From positions 1-40,844 of the forward strand of contig CASDXF010000028.1 in NCBI GenBank assembly GCA_949285075.1: DNA of 40,844 bases, read 5' to 3'. The number at the start of each line of letters is the position of its first letter. Position 1 is the first letter of the stretch. Of this stretch, positions 24,160 through 31,960 are shown piece by piece. Position numbers and translations under genes: made by a program. Source of the stretch: an uncultured Bacteroides sp. GTDB lineage: Bacteria; Bacteroidota; Bacteroidia; Bacteroidales; Bacteroidaceae. The notes below the pieces were generated by a model. It saw only the letters and a program-made list of their open reading frames with translations. It did not search any database and was not told the DNA's origin.

Positions 24160-25266
24160 ATGAGAGTAGGACTGTACTTATTATCGCTTTTGGCTTTATT
24201 GATGTCTTGTCATTCTAAAGATGCGGGCAAGGATAAGAAAGTGGAGGTGAAAGTCGCGCCCACTTACACTAATCCGTTGTCATCGCAAGGCGGTTCAGAC
24301 GCGAGCGCCGTTTATTATGGCGGGAAGTATTACTATACTCATGAGACCGGGAATGACATTACGCTATGGGAGACGCCGGATATTACAGACCTGTCTCGTG
24401 CCAAGAGCAAGAAAGTGTGGATTCCGAAGAATTCAGCGAGTGGAAAGCACCTCTGGGATCCGGAAATCAGAGTGATTGGAGGAAAATGGTATATCTATTT
24501 CGCAGCGGATGACGGTAATACGGATAATCATCAGTTGTATGTGATAGAGAACGATTCCATAGACCCGATGGAAGGTGACTTTAAGTTACGTGGGCCTATT
24601 GTGACCAACTCTGAGTGGAACTGGGGAATTCATCCCGCTACGTTTGAACATAAGGGAAGTTTGTATCTGCTCTGGTCGGGATGGCCAAGCCGTAGAATCA
24701 ATATGGAGACGCAGTGCATTTACATAGCCCGGATGAAAAACCCGTGGACATTAGACTCGGAGAGAATCCTGATATCTCGTCCGGAATATGAATGGGAACG
24801 GCAGTGGGTGAATCCGGACGGAAGCCGTACGGCGTATCCTATTTATGTGAATGAGGCGCCTCAGTTCCTTCGTTCGAAAGATGGGCGTACTTTAATCGTT
24901 TATTATGCGGCGAGTGGATGTTGGACGCCCTATTATTGTACGGGAATGTTGACGGCGAGCGCGGACAGCGATTTGTTGAACCCGGCCTCGTGGAAGAAAT
25001 CTCCAGAACCGGTGTTCCATCAGGTTCCGGAAAATGAAGTGTACGGTCCCGGAAGCTTATCGTTCGTTCCTTCCCCCGACGGAAAGGAAACTTATTTGAT
25101 GTATCATGCCCGGAATACTCCTAATTCGATTACGGGAGAGCCGGAGAGCCGTAGCATACGGTTGCAGAAAGTAGAATGGAACGCGGATGGAATGCCAGAC
25201 TTAGGGGAACCTTGTCCGATAGGAAAACCGTTGCCCAAGCCTTCCGGCATTCCGATAGGAAAATGA
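24160..25266 (+). CDS. GH43-type lipoprotein with Asp-to-His change at a catalytic-site position
   Basis: The 368-residue protein has a short lipoprotein signal (lipobox LMSC, Cys17). The propeller resembles exo-acting alpha-L-arabinofuranosidases of GH43: GSDASAVYYGGKYYYTHE with the likely base Asp47, LWDPEI, then NEAPQFL with the likely acid Glu232 and ASGCWTPYYCTG. The segment GIHPATFEHKGSLYLLWSG aligns with the family's 'IDxTxxEHxGKLYxxWSG', where Asp usually tunes the acid's pKa. Here that position is His158, confirmed as CAT at 24631-24633. The other two residues remain, so activity may be altered rather than lost. It is followed 46 nt later by the short GH2 and probably shares its transcript. 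Linkage specificity is inferred from family resemblance only. Confidence 0.8.
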   Translation: MRVGLYLLSLLALLMSCHSKDAGKDKKVEVKVAPTYTNPLSSQGGSDASAVYYGGKYYYTHETGNDITLWETPDITDLSRAKSKKVWIPKNSASGKHLWDPEIRVIGGKWYIYFAADDGNTDNHQLYVIENDSIDPMEGDFKLRGPIVTNSEWNWGIHPATFEHKGSLYLLWSGWPSRRINMETQCIYIARMKNPWTLDSERILISRPEYEWERQWVNPDGSRTAYPIYVNEAPQFLRSKDGRTLIVYYAASGCWTPYYCTGMLTASADSDLLNPASWKKSPEPVFHQVPENEVYGPGSLSFVPSPDGKETYLMYHARNTPNSITGEPESRSIRLQKVEWNADGMPDLGEPCPIGKPLPKPSGIPIGK

Positions 25267-25312
25267 GAATTAAAGATTGAACAATAATTATTTAAACAAA
25301 CTATTGGAAAAA

Positions 25313-27130
25313 GTGAAAAAGAGCATTTTAGTAGCGTGTGGCGCTGTACTGCTTTCTACTGCGGTCTCTGCGCAATGGAAACCTGTGGGTGACAAGATTA
25401 AGACGAAATGGGCCGAGGAGATTAATCCGGAAAACGTTTTGCCTGAGTATCCTCGCCCTATCATGGAGCGTGGCGAGTGGAAAAACCTGAATGGACTGTG
25501 GGAATATGCGATTACGAAAAGAGGAGAGATTCCCACGTCTTACGAAGGGCAAATTCTTGTTCCCTTTGCGGTAGAATCCAGTTTGTCTGGAGTGGGTAAA
25601 ACGGTCGGAAAAGGCAAGGAGCTTTGGTATCAACGTTCGTTCACGGTTCCGGCTTCTTGGAAAGGTAAGAACGTGAAGCTGAACTTTGGAGCCGTAGACT
25701 GGAAAGCGGACGTATGGGTGAATGACGTGAAGGTGGGGCAGCATACGGGGGGCTATACTCCTTTCTCGTTTGACATAACTTCCGCCTTGAACGTCAAGGG
25801 CGATAATAAACTGACTGTAAAGGTGTGGGACCCGACAAGTGACGGCCCTCAGCCTCGCGGTAAGCAGGTGTGTAAGCCGGAGGGTATTTGGTATACTTCG
25901 GTGACGGGTATCTGGCAAACCGTATGGATGGAGCCGGTAGACGCTTGTCATATTACCGATGTGCGCACTACTCCGGACATCGACCGTAAGTCGCTCACGG
26001 TAGACGTGGCTACCAGTGGGGCGACAGCGTCTGAGATTGTGGTCGTGAAGGTGCTCGATGGAGAAAATGTAGTGGCTACGGGCAAAGGACTGAGCGGACA
26101 GACGATTGAGATGAAGATGCCGAACGACATGAAACTGTGGAGTCCGGATTCTCCTTTCCTTTATTCTATGGAAGTTACGCTGATGCGTGACGGTAAGGTG
26201 ACCGATAAGATAGACAGCTATGCGGCGATGCGTAAATATTCCGTTCGTAAGGACGAGAACGGCATCATGCGCTTGCAGCTGAACAATAAGAACATCTTCC
26301 AGTTTGGACCGCTTGATCAGGGATGGTGGCCGGATGGATTGTATACGGCTCCTACGGACGAGGCTTTAGTGTATGATATTCAGAAAACGAAAGATTTTGG
26401 ATATAATATGATCAGGAAACATGTGAAGGTGGAACCGGCCCGTTGGTACACTCATTGCGATAAGTTGGGTGTTATTGTATGGCAAGACATGCCGAATGGT
26501 GACAAGGAACCGGAATGGCAGATGTATAACTTCTTCACGGGAAACGAGCTAAACCGTACGGAAGAATCGGAAGCTCATTATCGGAAGGAGTGGAAGGAGA
26601 TAATGGATTACCTTTACAGTTATCCGTGTATTGGAGTATGGGTGCCTTTCAATGAGCGTTGGGGACAGTTTAAAACTGTAGAAATTACGGAATGGACGAA
26701 AAAGTACGACCCTTCCCGTTTAGTGAATCCGGCGAGTGGAGGAAATCATTTCCAATGTGGGGATATATTGGATTTGCATCACTATCCTAATCCTACGATG
26801 GACTTTTATGATGCCGGCCGTCCTACGGTATTGGGTGAGTATGGAGGCATTGGTTGGGCATTGAAAGACCATTTATGGCAACCCGATCATAATTGGGGAT
26901 ATGTCAAGTTCAATTCGTCGAAAGAGGTGACCGATGAGTACGCCAAGTATGCGGATGAACTGTACGGATTGATTTCACGCGGTTTCTCAGCGGCTGTATA
27001 CACTCAAACGACGGATGTGGAGATGGAGGTAAACGGATTGATGACTTATGACCGTAAGGTGATAAAGGTTGATGAGAAGAGAATCAAGGAGATTAATTCA
27101 AAAATCTGTAACTCTCTAAATAATAATTAG
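25313..27130 (+). CDS. Short GH2 enzyme, beta-galactosidase/glucuronidase-like
   Basis: No ATG precedes the signal peptide. GTG 25313, seven bases after GGAAAAA, gives MKKSILVACGAVLLSTAVSAQ and a 605-residue product; TTG 25277 would add 12 residues. The GH2 order is sugar-binding domain (PFAVESSLSGV, WYQRSFTVP, NFGAVDWKADVWVN), Ig-like domain, and barrel. The acid/base is Glu448 in VPFNERWG and the nucleophile Glu509 in VLGEYGGIG. It is shorter than the two other GH2 enzymes here and belongs to a different GH2 branch, one commonly annotated as beta-galactosidase in Bacteroidota. Related sequences act on galactosides, glucuronides or arabinosides, so galactose is only the first guess. A possible hairpin terminator follows at 27171-27201. 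Confidence 0.85.
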   Translation: MKKSILVACGAVLLSTAVSAQWKPVGDKIKTKWAEEINPENVLPEYPRPIMERGEWKNLNGLWEYAITKRGEIPTSYEGQILVPFAVESSLSGVGKTVGKGKELWYQRSFTVPASWKGKNVKLNFGAVDWKADVWVNDVKVGQHTGGYTPFSFDITSALNVKGDNKLTVKVWDPTSDGPQPRGKQVCKPEGIWYTSVTGIWQTVWMEPVDACHITDVRTTPDIDRKSLTVDVATSGATASEIVVVKVLDGENVVATGKGLSGQTIEMKMPNDMKLWSPDSPFLYSMEVTLMRDGKVTDKIDSYAAMRKYSVRKDENGIMRLQLNNKNIFQFGPLDQGWWPDGLYTAPTDEALVYDIQKTKDFGYNMIRKHVKVEPARWYTHCDKLGVIVWQDMPNGDKEPEWQMYNFFTGNELNRTEESEAHYRKEWKEIMDYLYSYPCIGVWVPFNERWGQFKTVEITEWTKKYDPSRLVNPASGGNHFQCGDILDLHHYPNPTMDFYDAGRPTVLGEYGGIGWALKDHLWQPDHNWGYVKFNSSKEVTDEYAKYADELYGLISRGFSAAVYTQTTDVEMEVNGLMTYDRKVIKVDEKRIKEINSKICNSLNNN

Positions 27131-27170
27131 GAGTAAGGGGTTGTTTGGAGTTGCAGATATTTACGAGATT

Positions 27171-27201
27171 GGACCGTGCGGAAATTCATTTCTGCCGGTT
27201 C
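27171..27201 (+). terminator. Possible hairpin terminator after the short GH2
   Basis: GGACCG (27171-27176) pairs with CGGTTC (27196-27201) with one G-U pair, and GAAAT with ATTTC nearer the loop. A T-rich tail (AATTTCTGTGTTTT) follows. A second small hairpin (CTGC/GCAG) with a T-rich tail lies about 30 nt further on. Both are weak. Confidence 0.35.
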
Positions 27202-27290
27202 AATTTCTGTGTTTTAGGCTTTGCTGCTTGATATGCAGCCTATTTGTTTTCGAGAAGATATCCATTCGTGTATTTTATAATTAATATGTT

Positions 27291-28292
27291 ATGAGAATTA
27301 AGTTCTTGTCTTTTTTTATGGTTGTTGTTTTTCAGGCGGTTTTGCCTCTTCAGGCTGACAATGTTCCTGATGGGAAAACGGCGCGGTATGCTAATCCGGT
27401 GATTGATTATAGCTTGCCTGACCCTACGTTGATAAAAGGTGATGACGGATATTTTTATCTGTACGCCACGGAAGATATAAGAAATGTGCCTATTCATCGT
27501 TCAAAAAATCTAGTGGATTGGGAATTTGTAGGAACCGCGTTTACGAAAAAAACTCGCCCCTCGTTTGAACCTAAAGGTGGAATTTGGGCGCCAGACATTA
27601 ATAAAATAGGTGATAAGTATGTGATGTACTATTCCATGTCGGTTTGGGGAGGAGGCCGGACGTGCGGTATTGGTGTCGCTGTATCCGATAAGCCGGAAGG
27701 GCCTTTTGAAGATAAGGGAAAAATGTTTCGGAGCTGTGAGATTAATGTGCACAATAGCATAGATCCTTTTTATATAGAGGATGGAGGGAAAAAATACCTT
27801 TTCTGGGGGAGCTTTCATGGCATTTATGGTACGGAACTTACGGAAGATGGCTTAGCGTTGAAGAAAGGCGCTCCGTTAAAGAAAATTGCGGGCACAGCTT
27901 ACGAGGGAACTTATATTTATAAGCACGACGGCTATTATTACATGTTCGCTTCCGTTGGCAGTTGCTGCGAAGGGCTGAAGAGTACTTATACCACAGTTGT
28001 GGCGCGTTCCAAGAATCTGTTTGGACCATATGTGGACAAGAGCGGGCAATCAATGTTGGAGAATCATCATGAGATTCTGATAAAGAAAAATCAGGCTTTT
28101 GTTGGAACGGGGCACAACTCGGAAATCGTCTCGGATAATGCGGGAGCCGATTGGATGTGTTATCATGCTGTGAGCGTAGCAAATCCTTCGGGGCGCGTTT
28201 TAATGTTAGATCGGATATATTGGGGAGAAGACGGTTGGCCTTATGTTAAGAATTCTTGTCCGTCTATAGAAGCGGACGCTCCAAGTTTCTGA
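27291..28292 (+). CDS. GH43 endo-arabinanase-like enzyme
   Basis: The 333-residue protein has a signal peptide ending near PLQA and a single five-bladed GH43 propeller. The catalytic set is complete: Asp44 (LPDPTL), Asp158 (SIDPFYI) and Glu205 (YEGTYI). The segment YYYMFASVGSCCEGLKSTY and GTGHNSEIV match the arabinanase-type subfamilies of GH43, where a 'CC.G..STY' stretch follows the catalytic acid. The expected role is cleavage of alpha-1,5-L-arabinan or oligosaccharides in the periplasm. The third residue of the set differs in context from the GH43 proteins at 5761 and 24160, so the three GH43 genes are not recent copies. ATG 27291 is the only start before the signal. Confidence 0.86.
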   Translation: MRIKFLSFFMVVVFQAVLPLQADNVPDGKTARYANPVIDYSLPDPTLIKGDDGYFYLYATEDIRNVPIHRSKNLVDWEFVGTAFTKKTRPSFEPKGGIWAPDINKIGDKYVMYYSMSVWGGGRTCGIGVAVSDKPEGPFEDKGKMFRSCEINVHNSIDPFYIEDGGKKYLFWGSFHGIYGTELTEDGLALKKGAPLKKIAGTAYEGTYIYKHDGYYYMFASVGSCCEGLKSTYTTVVARSKNLFGPYVDKSGQSMLENHHEILIKKNQAFVGTGHNSEIVSDNAGADWMCYHAVSVANPSGRVLMLDRIYWGEDGWPYVKNSCPSIEADAPSF

Positions 28293-28404
28293 TTCATTTA
28301 TTATCGAGAATGTGGTTCCTTTTTACGGCGGTTTCTTTTTATTTCGCTTAAAAAATGGGGATTAAAGCGGTTTTTGAATAGTTTTTATCCTTAAATGAAT
28401 AGAA

Positions 28405-28431
28405 TTTGCCGTGAATATCCTTTTATTTTTG
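28405..28431 (+). promoter_or_regulatory. Candidate promoter upstream of GH76
   Basis: TATTTTTG at 28424-28431 matches TAnnTTTG exactly. A TTTG at 28405-28408 is 15 nt upstream, a little closer than the usual -33 spacing. It lies 35 nt before ATG 28466 and could drive the GH76, unclassified glycosidase and DUF4965 genes, which are spaced by 29 and 34 nt. Confidence 0.5.
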
Positions 28432-28465
28432 CAATCTTTGTAACGAGAAAATAGCGTGAAACATT

Positions 28466-29731
28466 ATGATGAAAAGAAAGATTATTTTTCCACTGATTTT
28501 GTTGTCAATGATGTTTGCAACAGTTAAGGCCTCTGGAGTTTCTGAGAATGCGGAAAGAAAGAAGCCGATGTATACGAACCGTGATGTTTGGGAGGCTTAT
28601 GAAGGCTTTAATCGTACTTTCCTTGATACGGACAAGTATATTTATAAAACGACTTCCTCTTATCAGCGTGCCGTAGACCGAGGCAACGGTGCGGCGGCCA
28701 TTTGGTGTCAACCTATCTATTGGGATATGGCGATGAACGCTTATCAATTGGCTAAAGCGCAGAATGACAGTGAACGGGAGGCGGCTTATAAGGAGTTGAG
28801 TGAAAAAATATTCAAAGGAAATAAGGCGCAATATTGCCAGTTTGATTTTGATGATAATAATGAGAATACCGGTTGGTTCATTTACGATGATATCATGTGG
28901 TGGACCATCACGTTGGCGCGCGCTTATGAGTTGTTTGGAACGGAAGAATACCTGAACCTGTCCGAGGAAAGTTTTAGCCGTGTTTGGTATGGCTCTGAGA
29001 AAGTTGGTGATACCGGTTCTTATGACGAAGAGAACGGAGGTATGTTTTGGCGTTGGTATCCTATCCAGAATCCTAACCCCAATAAATTCGGGGACGGTAA
29101 AATGGCTTGCATCAACTTTCCAGTAGTGGTAGCGGCGCTTACTTTGTATAATAATGTCCCTGCTGATAGGGAAGAATCTGTTGGAAAGGCTCCTAAACGG
29201 CAATCCAAGTTGCAGTATCTGCAGAAAGGAAAAGAAATTTATGAATGGGGCGTAAAGAATCTGTTAGATAAAGCTACAGGACGCATAGCGGACAGTCGTC
29301 ATGGTAACGGAGAACCGGCATGGAAAGCGCATGTTTACAATCAAGCGACCTTTATAGGGGCTTCTGTGTTACTTTACAAGGCGACTGGAGAGAAACGTTA
29401 TTTGGATAACGCTATTCTTGCCGCAGACTATACGGTAAATGAAATGTCTGCGGAGCATGGTGTCCTTCCTTTCGAGAGTGGCATTGAACAAGGTATTTAT
29501 ACGGCTATTTTTGCTCAATACATAGCGGCTTTGGTTTATGATTGCGGGCAGGAGCAATATTTGCCGTTTCTGAAACATACCATTGAGGTGGGATGGGCGA
29601 ACAGAGACAAGACTCGTGATATTTGTGGTGGAGATTATGTGAAGTCCTTGCCTTCCGGTTCAGAGGTTGATAGCTATTCCGCTTCCGGGATACCGGCATT
29701 GATGCTTTTATTCCCTGCTAAGAACAAGTAA
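28466..29731 (+). CDS. GH76-family alpha-1,6-mannanase-like enzyme
   Basis: The 421-residue protein has a signal peptide ending near TVKA and the (alpha/alpha)6-barrel of GH76. The hallmark paired aspartates are in YDDIMWW (Asp141-Asp142), followed by DTGSYDEENGGMFWRW and KMACINFPVVVAA, which fit the substrate cleft of the family. GH76 enzymes are endo-alpha-1,6-mannanases acting on fungal mannan or similar backbones, with some members active on other sugars. Its place beside arabinanase-like and DUF4965 genes is unusual for a yeast-mannan locus. Together with GH92 and GH130 it supports mannose in the target glycan. The next gene starts 29 nt later. Confidence 0.85.
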   Translation: MMKRKIIFPLILLSMMFATVKASGVSENAERKKPMYTNRDVWEAYEGFNRTFLDTDKYIYKTTSSYQRAVDRGNGAAAIWCQPIYWDMAMNAYQLAKAQNDSEREAAYKELSEKIFKGNKAQYCQFDFDDNNENTGWFIYDDIMWWTITLARAYELFGTEEYLNLSEESFSRVWYGSEKVGDTGSYDEENGGMFWRWYPIQNPNPNKFGDGKMACINFPVVVAALTLYNNVPADREESVGKAPKRQSKLQYLQKGKEIYEWGVKNLLDKATGRIADSRHGNGEPAWKAHVYNQATFIGASVLLYKATGEKRYLDNAILAADYTVNEMSAEHGVLPFESGIEQGIYTAIFAQYIAALVYDCGQEQYLPFLKHTIEVGWANRDKTRDICGGDYVKSLPSGSEVDSYSASGIPALMLLFPAKNK

Positions 29732-29760
29732 GAACATTTATTTATTATTCATAGAGAACC

Positions 29761-31926
29761 ATGAACAGTAAACACCTACTATTAACGTTAGGGCTGTCTT
29801 TCTTGGGTTATGAGATTGGCTTCACTCAAAAGACGGCGGAGAAAATTGCGAAAACGAGTTTTCAGACTGCGGAGCCGTGGAAGCCGGAAACCGATGTCCG
29901 GGCTGATGCCACTATGGTATATGGAACTGTTGATAAACCGGGGATGTCTTTTGAGCAGCGAGTGGAGTCGTGGCGGAACAAAGGCTATCAGGTACAGTTT
30001 ATGACGGGAGTCGCGTGGGGAAATTATGAAGACTATTTCTTAGGAAAGTGGGATGGAATAGACGGGCACTTAAAAGAGGGACAGAGGGATCGGAACGGCA
30101 ACGAGATAGCGCATGGCTACATGATTCCCTATATCGTGCCTACGGAGAGTTTTATCCGTTATATGCAGGAAACCCAGATAAAGCGGGTTATTGACGCGGG
30201 AATAACTTCCATTTATTTGGAAGAGCCGGAGTTTTGGATGCGGGGCGGATATAGCGAGGCTTTCAAGGAGGAATGGCAGAAATATTATAACTTCCCGTGG
30301 AGGCCGCAGCATGAGTCTCCGGAAAACACCTATCTTTCCAATAAGCTGAAATACTATTTATATTATAATGCGTTGGACAAGATATTCACATACGCTAAGG
30401 AGTATGGAAAGTCGAAAGGGTTGGAGATAAAATGTTATGTGCCTACTCATTCGCTGATTAATTATACATCTTGGCAGATTGTCAGTCCGGAGGCAAGTTT
30501 GGCTTCTTTGGATTGTGTGGATGGATATATCGCTCAAGTGTGGACAGGCACGTCAAGGGAGCCTAACTATTATAATGGGGTGAAAAAAGAACGGGTCTTT
30601 GAGAACGCTTTTTTGGAGTATGGCTGCATGAAGTCGATGACGGAACCTTTGAATCGTACGACCTATTTCCTTACGGACCCAATAGAGGATAGGGCGAGGG
30701 ACTGGCAAGACTATAAGCGTAACTATCAGGCGACTTTTGTGGCTCAATTGATGTATCCAGATGTGGAAACGTATGAAGTTATGCCGTGGCCTGACCGTAT
30801 CTATCAGGGATTGTATCAAGTGGCGGGAACGGACCGTAAGGAACGCATTCCTCGTTCTTATTCTACTCAGATGCAGGTCATGATTAACTCATTGAACGAC
30901 ATTCGTGTTTCCGAGAAAAAAATCAGTGGGACTCACGGCATAGGCGTGCTGATGGCCAATTCAATGATGTTCCAGCGTTTTCCCAATCACGCAGGATACG
31001 ATGACCCTCAATTCTCCAGTTTCTATGGACAGACCTTGCCTTTGCTGAAGAGAGGTGTTCCCGTGGAATTGGTACACATGGAAAATACGCCTTTCAAGGA
31101 GACGTTCGATGGGCTGAAAGTGTTGGTTATGTCTTATTCTAACATGAAGCCTATGAAGCCTGAATATCATGATTATCTAGCCGACTGGGTGAAGAAAGGG
31201 GGAATGTTGGTGTACTGTGGAGAAGACATAGACCCTTATCAAAGCGTGTTGGAGTGGTGGAATACGGAAGGGAACAATTATAAGGCTCCTTCTGAACATT
31301 TGTTTGAACGGATGGGGATGCCTCTTGACGCTGAGGCCGGAACTTACCGGTATGGAAAAGGGGAGGTTATCGTCATACGCGAGGACCCGAAGCACTTCGT
31401 GTTGAAAGCGGGGAATGACAATGCCTATCTTAAAGCGGTAGCTTCCGCTTATTCAGAGAAAACCGGCAAGGAGGTGGAGCTGAAGAACAGCCTTATGGTG
31501 GAACGCGGGCCTTATGTCATAGCCGCCGTGATGGACGAAAGTGTGTCAGACGAACCGTTATCCTTTCAGGGGGTGTATATCGACTTGTTCGATGAGAACC
31601 TGAATGTGGTAGCTGACAAGCGAATTAAGCCGGGCGAGCAGTGCTATCTGTATGACGTGAAGAAAGCGCCCGGTAAGGCGAAGGCCAAAGTGTTGTGCGG
31701 AGCGTCACGGGTGTATGACGAGAAAGTGGAGAAACGGACGTACTCCTTCGTGGCCAAGAGTCCGATTAATACGACAAATGTGTCACGGGTACTGTTGCCC
31801 AGTCAGCCGAAAAGCGTGACGATTGATGGAAAAGAGACGGCGCAGGAATGGGATGAACGGTCAAAAACGCTTTTGCTTCGTTTCGAGAACAATCCGGAAG
31901 GGGTAAAGGTATGTATAGGATGGTAA
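29761..31926 (+). CDS. Unclassified secreted glycosidase-like protein (TIM barrel plus GATase-like domain)
   Basis: I cannot place this 721-residue protein in a named family. It has a weak signal peptide (cleavage near IGFTQ). Residues about 40-370 look like a TIM barrel; candidate catalytic acids are Glu154/155/157 in YLEEPEFW and Glu339 in VETYEVMPWPDRIY. Residues about 395-540 (THGIGVLMANS, LPLLKRGVPVELVHMENTP, LKVLVMSYSNMKP, WVKKGGMLVYCGED) resemble the Rossmann/GATase-like trimerisation domain of GH42 and GH164 enzymes, and a beta-sandwich follows. The three-part build suggests a clan GH-A retaining beta-glycosidase (galactosidase or mannosidase-like). It sits 29 nt after GH76 and 34 nt before the DUF4965 gene, so it should act on the same glycan. 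The fold call is an inference from sequence patterns. Confidence 0.6.
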   Translation: MNSKHLLLTLGLSFLGYEIGFTQKTAEKIAKTSFQTAEPWKPETDVRADATMVYGTVDKPGMSFEQRVESWRNKGYQVQFMTGVAWGNYEDYFLGKWDGIDGHLKEGQRDRNGNEIAHGYMIPYIVPTESFIRYMQETQIKRVIDAGITSIYLEEPEFWMRGGYSEAFKEEWQKYYNFPWRPQHESPENTYLSNKLKYYLYYNALDKIFTYAKEYGKSKGLEIKCYVPTHSLINYTSWQIVSPEASLASLDCVDGYIAQVWTGTSREPNYYNGVKKERVFENAFLEYGCMKSMTEPLNRTTYFLTDPIEDRARDWQDYKRNYQATFVAQLMYPDVETYEVMPWPDRIYQGLYQVAGTDRKERIPRSYSTQMQVMINSLNDIRVSEKKISGTHGIGVLMANSMMFQRFPNHAGYDDPQFSSFYGQTLPLLKRGVPVELVHMENTPFKETFDGLKVLVMSYSNMKPMKPEYHDYLADWVKKGGMLVYCGEDIDPYQSVLEWWNTEGNNYKAPSEHLFERMGMPLDAEAGTYRYGKGEVIVIREDPKHFVLKAGNDNAYLKAVASAYSEKTGKEVELKNSLMVERGPYVIAAVMDESVSDEPLSFQGVYIDLFDENLNVVADKRIKPGEQCYLYDVKKAPGKAKAKVLCGASRVYDEKVEKRTYSFVAKSPINTTNVSRVLLPSQPKSVTIDGKETAQEWDERSKTLLLRFENNPEGVKVCIGW

Positions 31927-31960
31927 TTCATTAACTCAATAAACTAACGAAAAGAAAAAT

